Shown here in pieces: positions 7,047 to 14,272 of a stretch of 27,023 nt of DNA. A program made the position numbers and the translations under genes. The notes under the pieces were generated by a model. It was not told the origin of the DNA. It worked only from the letters and a program-made list of their open reading frames with translations, and made no database searches. The first letter of the stretch is position 1. Every line of letters starts with the position of its first letter. The stretch is from an uncultured Lachnospiraceae bacterium (GTDB lineage Bacteria; Bacillota; Clostridia; Lachnospirales; Lachnospiraceae). Location: the NCBI GenBank assembly GCA_910584585.1, contig CAJUBP010000054.1, positions 1-27,023 of the forward strand. The letters are read 5' to 3'.

Positions 7047-7730
7047 CTATTGTAAAGATATTTTCTTTTTCCGGGTTTTCGCCCATTTTGAGAGGTAATG
7101 CCCGCACCATACAAACAGGGCCAGGACAGCTATGTAGTCCGCAATAAAAAATGCCAGAGGTTCCTCAAAGTCAAAAAACACAAACTGGTTCTTAAGGAAC
7201 ATATACTCCCAAATTCCTCTTTTCCAGGAAGCATACGCCCCATAGACGGCTGTCAGGAAAGCAATTCCCCGCAGTATCCATACCGGGATGGCAGGCGCCT
7301 TTTCCAAATGCTTTTTCACTATCCCTGTCACCATGCACCAATGAAAGCCGAGATGGAGCGAAAACAATACAAATCCCCAATATGCAGAAAGCATATGAAG
7401 ATTCCTGGCAAAAGAACGCCCTCCGGTGATGGGCAGGAACGCAAGCGCATGGCGGGAGAGAATCACGCCGCTTACCATAGATCCTGCCATTGAAAGAAGC
7501 ACACAAATGACAAGGAACGTCTGCAGGATAGAGAAAATCGTGTATTTTCTTTTGAAACTATTACTGAGCCACTTTCCATTCCATATATGGTGCAGAATCA
7601 CAAGGATGAACATTCCAATCCCCAGCCATTCATGGGCCGCCTGGCCCACAAGCTCGTAAGACATCAAGACAATCAGGGCTGCTGTCATGCAGAAATCTGT
7701 TACTATTTTTAAGATCATATTCCGTTTCAC
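7047..7730 (-). CDS. DUF4405 membrane protein, cytochrome-b-like
   Basis: The start is GTG at 7730, with GAGGAG four bases upstream. The protein is 227 aa with about five or six TM helices. Histidines sit in or at the ends of helices: AHEWLG and LHHIWN in the second helix region, LHMLSAYWG and LHLGFHW in the fourth. This pattern is typical of DUF4405, a family related to haem-b-binding membrane cytochromes, so haem binding is likely but not shown. The gene lies between exported flavodoxin genes, 33 bases from the truncated one and about a dozen bases after the stop of the deleted one. A role passing electrons across the membrane to exported flavoproteins is inferred. The C-terminus is basic (KTRKKK). 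Confidence 0.8.
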   Translation of the reverse strand: MKRNMILKIVTDFCMTAALIVLMSYELVGQAAHEWLGIGMFILVILHHIWNGKWLSNSFKRKYTIFSILQTFLVICVLLSMAGSMVSGVILSRHALAFLPITGGRSFARNLHMLSAYWGFVLFSLHLGFHWCMVTGIVKKHLEKAPAIPVWILRGIAFLTAVYGAYASWKRGIWEYMFLKNQFVFFDFEEPLAFFIADYIAVLALFVWCGHYLSKWAKTRKKKISLQ

Positions 7731-7742
7731 GAAACTCCTCCT

Positions 7743-8280
7743 CTAATAACCGATTTCATCCAGCCAGCTTGCCACATCATCCGCCGCTTTTGGCACATCC
7801 CTTTCGTTCACAGTAAATCCGTCTGTGATGACCGTTGCTTCCGGCTCAAGCTCCTGGATTGTTTCAATCGTCCCGGAAAAACGGCTTCCGTTGTGGACGT
7901 TAAACGGAATGATTGTCTTTCCTGAAAAATCATATTCATCAAAAAAGCTGTAAAGCGCCTGGGGAAGGTCCGCCTGTTTTAGCCTGTATCATGTCTGCAA
8001 TGGCGCGGAGCCGCCCCACCGCCTCATCATTTACCATGGAATAGCTGGCAGAAGAAACAGCGTCTACGCCGCTGTTTTCCGCAGCCGTAAAGTACGCGAT
8101 CAATATTTTGCCCTCTGACCCTTCCTGCGACGCTGACGCCTCCGGCACAGGCTCTGCATCCTGTTCTCCCGCCTTTTCCTGTGACTGCCCTTTGCCTGAT
8201 TCCTCATGTTTATCAGTTCCGCAAGCCGCCAATGAAACTGTTATTGCTACTGCCAAAAGTAACATAAGATAGCGTTTCAT
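7743..8280 (-). pseudogene. Flavodoxin lipoprotein with internal deletion and frameshift
   Basis: ATG at 8280 follows a strong AGGAG site. The protein begins with a lipoprotein signal (SLAACG lipobox), a Glu/Ser-rich linker and the flavodoxin first strand GKILIAYFTAAENSG. After DMIQAKTGG the frame changes and stops at 7939. The remaining C-terminal flavodoxin sequence is present in another frame: LPQALYSFFDEYDFSGKTII, then FNVHNGSRFSGT and ASWLDEIGY ending at 7743. The expected 45-50 residues containing the NWW motif are missing between these parts. The junction falls in GGCGGACC, where short similar sequences could have recombined. The gene is non-functional as read. Confidence 0.75.
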
Positions 8281-8297
8281 AGAAATCTCCTTTCCTC

Positions 8298-9701
8298 CTA
8301 AAAATCGTCAGACGACGGATTTTGTGGTTCCACTGGCTTCATCACCGTGCCGGCAATATAAGAACGGATTGCGTCATTATCTCTTGAAAATATTCCATCC
8401 TCTACAATTGCCCCCGGCGCGCAGGTTTTGATAAACTCTACGGACTGGGCATACTGCGCTGTGTCCATGGAAGCTGACTGGGAAACGGGGTAAATATGCT
8501 TCCCGCTGAAATTATAACTCTCCAAAAATGTCCCCACTGTCATGGGCGCTGTATGCCACCAGATGGGATAGCACAGTACAATCCTGTCATACTGCCCAAC
8601 GGATGCCAAAGGATTCTTGATTGGAGGCCTTGCGTTACTGTCCGCCTCATCTTTTGCTTCCCCATACGCAACTTCGTTATAATTGTCACTGTAGGGCGTT
8701 TCCCTTTCAATGCGGAAGGAATCTGCCCCGGCCTGCTCTATAATGTTATTCGCAATCCTCTCGCTGGTCCCGCTCCAGGAGAAATAAGCGACCAGTATCT
8801 TGCCTTCCCCAGGCTCTTCCGGCTGTCCAAAACCAGGTTCTACCCTTACAATGCAGACTGCGTGGATATTGTTATGCGCGGATGCCGTAATGGTTGTCGT
8901 CCCCCTTGAGACCGCCCTTACCGTCCCATTATTGGAAACCCTGGCCACGGCCTGGTTGGAAGACGCCCAGCGGATTGTTTTATCCGTCGCGTTGGATGGA
9001 TTTACCGTTGCAGTAAGCCTTTCCTCGTCTCCCCGCTTTAAGTCAAGCTGCGTTTTATTTAACCTCACGCTGGCAACAGGCACTGTCTTTTTTGTACTTC
9101 TTGACACTTTAACGGTACAAGAAGCCTTTTTCCCGGAACCGTCCGCAGCTTCCGCCCTGATCTTTGCCGTTCCCGCTGAAACCGCGCGGATCACGCCTTT
9201 TTTGCTTACCGTTGCCACTTTACGGTTGCTGCTTTCATAAGATATTTTTTTATTGGACGCTTTCTTTGGGGACATGGTTGCTTTCAGCGTAAACCTCTGC
9301 CCGGTTTTTAAAGAAACCGATTTCCTGTTTAATTTAATCCTGCTTACCGGCGTGCCCACGGTAATCCGGCTTTTCGCATTTACCTTTGTCCCTTTGATTC
9401 TCGCAGTGATGGTTGCTTTCCCATTCTTTTTCGCCGTCACTTTTCCGTTCTTGGACACGGACGCAACCTTGGGATTGCTGCTTTTCCATTCCACGCCTTT
9501 CTTTTTGGCCGCCTGGTTCAGCGCCGCTTTTAACTTTACGCTTTTCCCTTTTTTCATGGTATATTCCGGCTTATCTAACGTAAGGGTATATTCCGTCTTT
9601 TTCGCTGCTGCCTGCACAGGGGTAAACTGCCCCAGGACAAACGAAAGCATAAGCGCAAAGATCAATACTTTTTTAAATATCTTTCCTTTTGCTGTATTCA
9701 T
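8298..9701 (-). CDS. Secreted protein with three BIG2 domains fused to a flavodoxin domain
   Basis: The 467-aa protein starts at ATG 9701 behind GGAAAGGAAG. A signal peptide (KVLIFALMLSFVLG to VQAAA) is followed by three BIG2 bacterial Ig-like domains at about 37-115, 118-200 and 208-288, each with the SSN-x-VA-x-VS-x-NG motif, and rich in Lys. The C-terminal flavodoxin domain (about 300-450) has ILVAYFSWSGTSERIANNI as its phosphate loop and LCYPIWWHTAPMTVGTFLE as the WW motif. No LPXTG anchor or TM tail is visible. An exported flavodoxin on Ig-like stalks suggests a surface redox protein. BIG2 domains often bind cell wall or surface sugars. Seventeen bases separate it from the next flavodoxin gene. 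Confidence 0.9.
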   Translation of the reverse strand: MNTAKGKIFKKVLIFALMLSFVLGQFTPVQAAAKKTEYTLTLDKPEYTMKKGKSVKLKAALNQAAKKKGVEWKSSNPKVASVSKNGKVTAKKNGKATITARIKGTKVNAKSRITVGTPVSRIKLNRKSVSLKTGQRFTLKATMSPKKASNKKISYESSNRKVATVSKKGVIRAVSAGTAKIRAEAADGSGKKASCTVKVSRSTKKTVPVASVRLNKTQLDLKRGDEERLTATVNPSNATDKTIRWASSNQAVARVSNNGTVRAVSRGTTTITASAHNNIHAVCIVRVEPGFGQPEEPGEGKILVAYFSWSGTSERIANNIIEQAGADSFRIERETPYSDNYNEVAYGEAKDEADSNARPPIKNPLASVGQYDRIVLCYPIWWHTAPMTVGTFLESYNFSGKHIYPVSQSASMDTAQYAQSVEFIKTCAPGAIVEDGIFSRDNDAIRSYIAGTVMKPVEPQNPSSDDF

Positions 9702-9707
9702 AGCTTC

Positions 9708-9792
9708 CTTTCCTTTTTGCTTACCGTTGCTGTTTTGATTTTCTTACCGGCCTACCCACGGTAATCCGGCTTTTTGCCTTTACTTTTGTTCC
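9708..9792 (-). pseudogene. BIG2 coding relic between hydrolase and BIG2-flavodoxin genes
   Basis: The minus strand reads GTKVKAKSRITVGRPVRK and, after a one-base change of frame, TATVSKK. This matches GTKVNAKSRITVGTPVSR and VATVSKKG inside the neighbouring intact gene. The DNA (plus-strand CCCACGGTAATCCGGCTTTT) is nearly identical to 9355-9375. It is therefore a scar of a duplicated or deleted BIG2 gene. The end of the hydrolase reading frame overlaps it. Confidence 0.65.
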
Positions 9793-10715
9793 CTTAACGC
9801 GGCTGCCTTTTCTGGCGCAAACAGCCAGTTCATGATTTCCTCATCCCGGCAAAACAGCCATCCGCCGCCGTGCTGGTAGGTAACCCCTGTTCCTTTGAAA
9901 TAGGAACTGTCTTTTACATCCAACACCAGAAGCTTTGCGATTTCTTTCTCCGACAGCCCTTCTTTCTGGTAGAGCCCATGCAGTTTTTTGTATGCCTCCC
10001 GGAAAGGCTTCGACGTGTAGTATTCATCGCTCTCGCCGATTACAGAGTAATCCCACCATCACACTTAACCTATCGTGCAACAGGCCGCATGGCCATCCTT
10101 ACTATGGAAGCTTTAGCTTTCATAGTACACTGGCGTCCTTGCCTTTACCACTGGCCTGTACTCCCCATCCCACTGGGAACTGCACATAAGGGCCCTGGTA
10201 AACAGCTCCGGCCGCATTTCCAGAATAAGCGACAATGTTTCGCCCCCGCCGGAATAGCCATTGATATATACCTTTGCCGGATCAATGGGGTAATTGTCCA
10301 GAAAATATTCCACCAGCGCAATTGCCTGCTCTGCCGATGTCTCTCCCCAGTCATCCAGCTGGGGCGCGAGGATTACCATATCTTTGTTGTATTTTTGGGC
10401 CTCAAACGCAAAATCTTCTGTTTTGAGATTTTCCGCCACTCCCTGAAAATACAATCCCTGGTATCCCGGGAGCGTTACATACAGAGCCATCTTCTTTTTG
10501 CCAGGATAGGAATCTGGAAAATATACATGGTAATGGATGTCGCCGCATGCCGGGGAATGAAGCACATTATCCAATAGAAACTCCCGGTAATAGTCTTTCC
10601 CTTCCGTAACCGTCTCCTTGGCTGATTTTGCAAAAACAGGGCTTTGCAGACAACAAACCATGACGCCAAAAGCGATGGCCGCTGTCACGAAGATATTTCT
10701 TCTTTTCTTTTCCAT
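9780..10715 (-). pseudogene. Exported alpha/beta hydrolase interrupted by a 78-bp insertion
   Basis: From ATG 10715 the protein has a signal peptide (FVTAAIAFGVMVCCLQSPVFA) and an alpha/beta-hydrolase domain. The nucleophile elbow is NGYSGGGETLS. After RTPVYY a stop appears at 10112-10114. The same frame resumes beyond a 78-bp insertion with YSVIGESDEYYTSKPF, which carries the likely catalytic Asp, and YQHGGGWLF, the likely catalytic His, ending at 9780. All three catalytic residues therefore exist but in two pieces. The final residues (LREQK) overlap the BIG2 relic, so the original C-terminus is also lost. Its GGAG ribosome binding site lies in the arm of the palindromic element at 10718-10881. 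A secreted esterase or peptidase is likely. Confidence 0.7.
10046..10123. mobile_element. 78-bp insertion flanked by TACT/AGTA direct repeat, palindrome-containing
   Basis: On the plus strand AGTA occurs at 10046-10049 and 10124-10127, exactly flanking sequence that interrupts the hydrolase reading frame. Removing 78 bp restores a continuous frame (PVYYSVIGESDE region). The insert holds a near-perfect 28-base palindrome at one edge (10100-10127) and GGCCGCATGGCC at 10083-10094. There are no terminal inverted repeats, so it resembles a palindrome-bearing non-autonomous element. The family is unknown. Confidence 0.5.
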
Positions 10716-10717
10716 TC

Positions 10718-10881
10718 TAGTACTCCATCTGGTTAAAAATTATAGTTGTGCTCTGCCTGATTCGTGCTAGTGCAAGGCAAAATTTCGACGGCGATGCGGT
10801 TCCATCGGCTAGAAATTTTAACGCCGCAATAGTGCGGAGCAGGCAGAGCACAACTGTGATTTCTGGCCGGATGGAGTACTA
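10718..10881. repeat. 164-bp palindromic element (MITE-like or structured RNA)
   Basis: Arms 10718-10759 and 10840-10881 pair over 42 positions. The terminal 12 bp (TAGTACTCCATC) and the inner 16 bp are perfect. The only six differences are transitions, five of which give G-U pairs in the plus-strand RNA. The centre can fold further (AAAATTTC with GAAATTTT). The element starts 2 bases upstream of the hydrolase ATG and ends 5 bases before the stop of the preceding flavoprotein gene. Its left arm supplies the GGAG ribosome binding site of the hydrolase. Confidence 0.75.
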
Positions 10882-10886
10882 ATTGC

Positions 10887-11522
10887 CTACCGGATAAAAT
10901 TCGTAAAAACAGGGGCCTCACGCTCTGGCAAAGCAATGCCAGCCTTGCGGGCTGCCTCCTGGCACCGCAGCAAATATGCCATATTCCTTCCAAGAACCCG
11001 CATTGTATGCAGCCCCTCCGCATCCTGTTTTACCTGCTCTGGGTTCGTTCCGTGGACCATATTCCAATAGCGGGATGAGACAACCGGCATTTCCTGGATG
11101 GTAAAATATTTATTGAGCTGGTCAAAAGTTGCGGTTGTGCCGGCGCGGCGGGCGGAAATGACTGCTGCCGCAGGCTTCATATAAAATGCTTTATTTCCAT
11201 TACCGCCCAGCTCCGAATAAAACAGCCGATCCATGAACGCGGTCATATTGCCGCTGGCTGCCGCGTAATGCACCGGGCTTCCAAAAATAAACCCATCTGC
11301 GCCATAAGCCTTCTCCCGGAAACGGTTCACTGCGTCGTCAAAGACACAAGCTCCCTTTTCCCTGCACTTCAAACAGGCGATACAGCCCCCGATGGGCTTA
11401 TTCCCAATCCAAAAAATTTCTGTTTCGATCTTTTCTTTCTCCAGCGTGTCAGCCACTTCACAAAGCGCTGTGTAAGTGCAGCCTTCTTTATGAGGGCTTC
11501 CGTTTACTAATAAAACTTTCAT
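10887..11522 (-). CDS. Iron-sulfur flavoprotein / NADPH-dependent FMN reductase family
   Basis: The ATG at 11522 lies six bases after AGGAGG, better spaced than the ATG at 11528, so the product begins MKVLLVNGSPHKEGCT (211 aa). GSPHKEGCTYTAL is the FMN phosphate-binding loop of the flavodoxin-like fold. GCIACLKCREKGACVFDD contains a CX2CX2CX5C motif, the compact cluster motif of archaeal and clostridial iron-sulfur flavoproteins (Isf family). FGSPVHYAAASGNMTAFMDR is the typical second flavin-binding region. There is no signal peptide, so the protein is cytosolic. It likely transfers electrons between ferredoxin or NAD(P)H and acceptors. It is upstream of the hydrolase and exported flavodoxin genes, separated by the palindromic element. 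Confidence 0.85.
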   Translation of the reverse strand: MKVLLVNGSPHKEGCTYTALCEVADTLEKEKIETEIFWIGNKPIGGCIACLKCREKGACVFDDAVNRFREKAYGADGFIFGSPVHYAAASGNMTAFMDRLFYSELGGNGNKAFYMKPAAAVISARRAGTTATFDQLNKYFTIQEMPVVSSRYWNMVHGTNPEQVKQDAEGLHTMRVLGRNMAYLLRCQEAARKAGIALPEREAPVFTNFIR

Positions 11523-11617
11523 TTTCATCCTCCTTTTTTAATGAAATGCCCCTCTTCTTCGCTCCGGCAGCAAATCGTCAGAGGACATTCCGAACAATGC
11601 TTGGTTGTTTTGTGGCT

Positions 11618-11706
11618 TTATTTTAGCAAATACAATAGGGCAGCGGAAGTTTCTATCTGTTCATCAGTTATTACCTTAAAGTATATACTGGCTTTGTAAA
11701 ATTGCC
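11618..11706. repeat. 89-bp direct repeat, copy 1 (second copy 13745-13833)
   Basis: The sequence from CTTTATTTTAGCAAATACAA to GGCTTTGTAAAATT is closely similar to 13745-13833, with mostly transitions. On the minus strand both copies encode the end of a protein, reading KASIYFKVITDEQIETSA then LLYLLK here. The two copies bracket the permease and DUF362 genes in the same orientation. Confidence 0.7.
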
Positions 11707-11742
11707 GCCTGAGCAGTTGCAAGTACATCCGTCCATAGATTT

Positions 11743-12654
11743 TCACACAATAAAATTTGTAATCAGTCCCGTCACAAGAGAAAAAGCCATCACAAACACA
11801 AGATACAAAATAAACCTTTTGATTCCTAAGACAATTTTCAGCGCCCCAAGATTCGTAATCTTCGTGGCGGGCCCGGTAATCATAAACGCCGCCGCGCTGC
11901 CCATGCTCATCCCGGAAACCAGCCACTGCTGTAAAAGCGGGATTGTCCCTCCCCCGCAGGCATAGAGGGGAACGCCGATCGTCGCCGCCATCAGCACGCC
12001 GAATCCCTCATTGCTTTTCCCAAAAAGCTCCGCAAAACCGTCCGCCGGGACATATCTCTGAAACAAAGCGGAAAGCAGTACGCCAACCAGAAAATAAGGC
12101 GCTGTCGCCCTGACATTCCGCCCCAGATTTTTCAAAAACCGCATCAAAGGATTCGGGTCGGTATCATGGCTCCCACGGGGTTCAAATCCCGTAAAATCAA
12201 AAAATGGCTTTTTCCCATAGGCAAAATACACCGCCAGTCCTGCAAAAATCCCACATAGAGCGCAGGAAACCAGCCTTACCGCCATTGCCGTTCCTCCAAG
12301 CGCCGTGCTGTAAAAAAGAAGCTGCGGGTTTAAAAGCACACTGCTCATCATAAAAGCCGCCAGCCAATCATGGCGCATCCCATGCCTGGAAAAAGAAGCC
12401 GCTATGGGAATCGTGCCATACATGCAAAGAGGCGACGCAATCCCCAGAAGGCTTGCCGGGATCACTCCGAATATTCCCCATTTTTTATCCTTAATCCCTT
12501 CAAAACAGTTATGGATGGCATCTTTTGCAAAAACCGACACTAGGGAGCCAACCACCATGCCCGCAATCCAGTAAAAGGCGATTTGGCGCAGCTGCACCAT
12601 AAAATAATAATTGATATAAATAAATTCCCGCCGCATCACGGTCAACAGCTCCAC
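11743..12654 (-). CDS. ArsP/DUF318-type permease
   Basis: The protein has about eight TM helices in two similar halves. The signature segments are GIASPLCMYGTIPIAASF near residue 74 and GVPLYACGGGTIPLLQQWL in the second half, followed by FMITGPATKITNLGAL. This matches the permease family PF03773, whose characterised member ArsP exports trivalent organoarsenicals. The substrate here is not known. The start is uncertain: GTG at 12663 lies inside the GAGGTG site, whereas GTG at 12654 has it eight bases upstream and is preferred. It follows the DUF362 gene by a few dozen bases and probably forms a two-gene unit with it, set between direct repeats. Confidence 0.8.
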   Translation of the reverse strand: MELLTVMRREFIYINYYFMVQLRQIAFYWIAGMVVGSLVSVFAKDAIHNCFEGIKDKKWGIFGVIPASLLGIASPLCMYGTIPIAASFSRHGMRHDWLAAFMMSSVLLNPQLLFYSTALGGTAMAVRLVSCALCGIFAGLAVYFAYGKKPFFDFTGFEPRGSHDTDPNPLMRFLKNLGRNVRATAPYFLVGVLLSALFQRYVPADGFAELFGKSNEGFGVLMAATIGVPLYACGGGTIPLLQQWLVSGMSMGSAAAFMITGPATKITNLGALKIVLGIKRFILYLVFVMAFSLVTGLITNFIV

Positions 12655-12697
12655 ATAGACCACCTCTTTTGCTCACTCAGCAAATTTTCCCATTCCT

Positions 12698-13717
12698 TTA
12701 CTCATCAATTGAGATAAGCTGGTAAGAACGGTTTCCAAGCCCGATCGCTTCCCCATGCTCAAGGACATGCTCCGCGTTACGCCCCTCCATCCTATTGACT
12801 AGCGCTTCCTTCCCCTCTGCCTGGTAAATCAGGTCCACGCATGCCTGATCCAGCGCAACCGGGTCTGCAGACGCAAGGATTCCTATATCATGGATATCCG
12901 GCTCTGCCGGGTTTCCATTGCAGTCGCAGTCGATGGATAAATGGTTCATGACGCTGATATACAGGATGTTGCCGTCCAAGGCGTCCGCCACAGATTTCCC
13001 CGCTTCCGCCATAGATTCCAGAAAATCATTCTGTTCCCCTCCCCAGGGGCTGGTATGGCTGCTTCCTGCCGTATGGATCAGGCACTTTCCCTCTGCCGAG
13101 CCGATCCCGATGGATATATTTTTAATCGCGCCGCCAAAACCTGCCATCGCATGGCCTTTGAAATGGGAAAGCACAAGGAAGCCGTCATATTCAGGAAAAT
13201 GCGCCCCTACGTAATTTTCCTTAAGATGTGTGCCGCCCTCCACCGGTATTGCCACAGAACCGTCTTCATCCATAATCACCACATCCGCAATCTCCGTAAA
13301 ACCATGATCCTCCGCCACCTGGTAATGCATTGCCGTTTCTGAACGGGATCCTCCATAAGCTGTGTTGCACTCCACGATTGTACCGTCCAGCATCCGCACC
13401 AGCTCCCCAATCAACTCAGGATCAAGATAATTGCTTGCAGGCGGCTCTCCGGTGCTGAGCTTAACCGCAATGTTCTCTCCAGACACTGCAGTTCCAAGGG
13501 CCTCATAAATCTTTAACATCGCTTCCGGTGAAATTTCTGTTGTCATATAGACAGCGCTGCCCCCGTCTTTTACCTGGTGCAGTTCATGGGTATAAGACAA
13601 ATCCACCTTTCCTCCCATCATGTCCTGCATCCTGCGCGAAATAATAAAAAAGGCAATGCCCCCTGTCACCAAAAGAACCGCCAGAATGATTCCCATCCAT
13701 TTAAGCGCACGTCTCAT
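12698..13717 (-). CDS. DUF362 domain protein with N-terminal membrane anchor
   Basis: ATG at 13717 follows GAGGAGG by seven bases. An N-terminal TM anchor (ALKWMGIILAVLLVTGGIAF) places the 339-aa protein outside the membrane. The body is a DUF362 domain, shown by LSHFKGHAMAGFGGAIKN, then SIGIGSAEGKCLIHT and ILASADPVALDQACVDLIY near the C-terminus. Many DUF362 proteins carry a ferredoxin domain, but this one has no CxxCxxC motif. The cysteines present (VECNTAY, IDCDCNGN) may bind metal. Function is not established; the family is generally linked to Fe-S chemistry. It is paired with the ArsP-type permease downstream. Confidence 0.8.
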   Translation of the reverse strand: MRRALKWMGIILAVLLVTGGIAFFIISRRMQDMMGGKVDLSYTHELHQVKDGGSAVYMTTEISPEAMLKIYEALGTAVSGENIAVKLSTGEPPASNYLDPELIGELVRMLDGTIVECNTAYGGSRSETAMHYQVAEDHGFTEIADVVIMDEDGSVAIPVEGGTHLKENYVGAHFPEYDGFLVLSHFKGHAMAGFGGAIKNISIGIGSAEGKCLIHTAGSSHTSPWGGEQNDFLESMAEAGKSVADALDGNILYISVMNHLSIDCDCNGNPAEPDIHDIGILASADPVALDQACVDLIYQAEGKEALVNRMEGRNAEHVLEHGEAIGLGNRSYQLISIDE

Positions 13718-13744
13718 AGCAAACCTCCTCGTTGTTTTTTAACT

Positions 13745-13833
13745 TTATTTTAGCAAGTACAATGGGGCAGCGGAAGTCTCCATTTGTTCATCTGTTAATA
13801 CCTCAAGGTATATACTGGCTTTGCAAAATTCCT
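13745..13833. repeat. 89-bp direct repeat, copy 2 (first copy 11618-11706)
   Basis: This copy forms the 3' end of the broken GNAT toxin gene. On the minus strand it reads CKASIYLEVLTDEQMETSA then PLYLLK and stop, against KASIYFKVITDEQIETSA in copy 1. Confidence 0.7.
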
Positions 13834-13991
13834 ATGGCGCTTTTTTTCAAAAACCGCTCAACATCCGGGTTCTTCGGACAGGAAAAACCGGAAAGCAATT
13901 CAGCAAGCGCTGGCTCCCCGGCTTCTTCATCATTCCCTAATGTCAAATACTCGCGGATATTGACCGAAAAAAACTTATTATTTTCCGGCAT
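13745..13991 (-). pseudogene. GNAT-family toxin gene, frameshifted and shortened
   Basis: ATG at 13991 lies within the end of the antitoxin gene. The first 50 residues (MPENNKFFSVNIREYLTLG, then ALAELLSGFSCPKNPDVERF) are typical of the N-terminus of GNAT acetyltransferase toxins of type II systems. After KKSAIG the frame runs out at 13803. Removing one G from ATAGGAATTTTGC restores a frame FCKASIYLEVLTDEQ that ends at 13745. The acetyl-CoA binding core expected in between (about 90 residues) is absent, so the toxin should be inactive. The tail is the repeated sequence also found at 11618-11706, which suggests recombination made the deletion. Confidence 0.65.
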
Positions 13992-14184
13992 TTTCTTTCT
14001 CCTTTATTTTCATCTTCCGCAGCCGCATCATTTCCCTCAATTCGGATTCTCCCTTGATCTCTCTCGCATCCACAGGTATATGAACAGGACGGTTATTGGC
14101 AGATTCTTCAATCGCATGGATAAACATTTCCACTTGTTCCTTGCCGGAAATGACAAAATTCTTCGTGATACTTGAAGTTGCCAT
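13978..14184 (-). CDS. Antitoxin of a GNAT-type toxin-antitoxin pair
   Basis: The ATG at 14184 has GGAGG eight bases upstream; an in-frame GTG at 14193 is too close to that site. The 68-aa protein begins MATSSITKNFVISGKEQVEM and ends with a Lys/Glu-rich tail (RLRKMKIKEKENAGK). Small proteins with this ITKNFVISGKEQVE start commonly precede GNAT toxins in Clostridia. That association is from memory. The C-terminal tail would bind the toxin and the N-terminal part is the probable DNA-binding region. It overlaps the toxin start by 14 bases, so the two were translated together. The toxin is broken, leaving an orphan antitoxin. A promoter (14244-14272) with flanking inverted repeats lies upstream. 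Confidence 0.7.
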   Translation of the reverse strand: MATSSITKNFVISGKEQVEMFIHAIEESANNRPVHIPVDAREIKGESELREMMRLRKMKIKEKENAGK

Positions 14185-14243
14185 AATAAACACCTCCTTT
14201 GCCAGTATGGTTCATTTGTTACAATCCATACTCTTCTATTCCT

Positions 14244-14272
14244 ATTTTATTATCTTATATCGGTGAATGCAA
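14244..14272 (-). promoter_or_regulatory. Sigma-A type promoter of the antitoxin gene
   Basis: On the minus strand TTGCAT and TAAAAT are 17 bases apart, about 60 bases upstream of the ATG at 14184. TTTGTTGCA overlaps the -35 box and TGTAACAAA (plus 14215-14223) lies downstream; they match as an inverted repeat at 8 of 9 positions and could be operator half-sites. Confidence 0.55.

Noticed and set aside
8496..9738. Long plus-strand open frames (8496-8909, 8800-9240, 9253-9738)
   Set aside because: They are antisense to the BIG2-flavodoxin gene, whose domains and signal peptide are clear. They lack ribosome binding sites and have unlikely composition.
10046..10127. Group II intron fragment as explanation for the hydrolase insertion
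   Set aside because: The ends do not match a GUGYG start with a domain V hairpin, and the insert is far too short.
9870..10577. A 235-codon plus-strand open frame
   Set aside because: It lies antisense to the hydrolase, whose catalytic motifs are on the minus strand. It has no ribosome binding site or recognisable domain.
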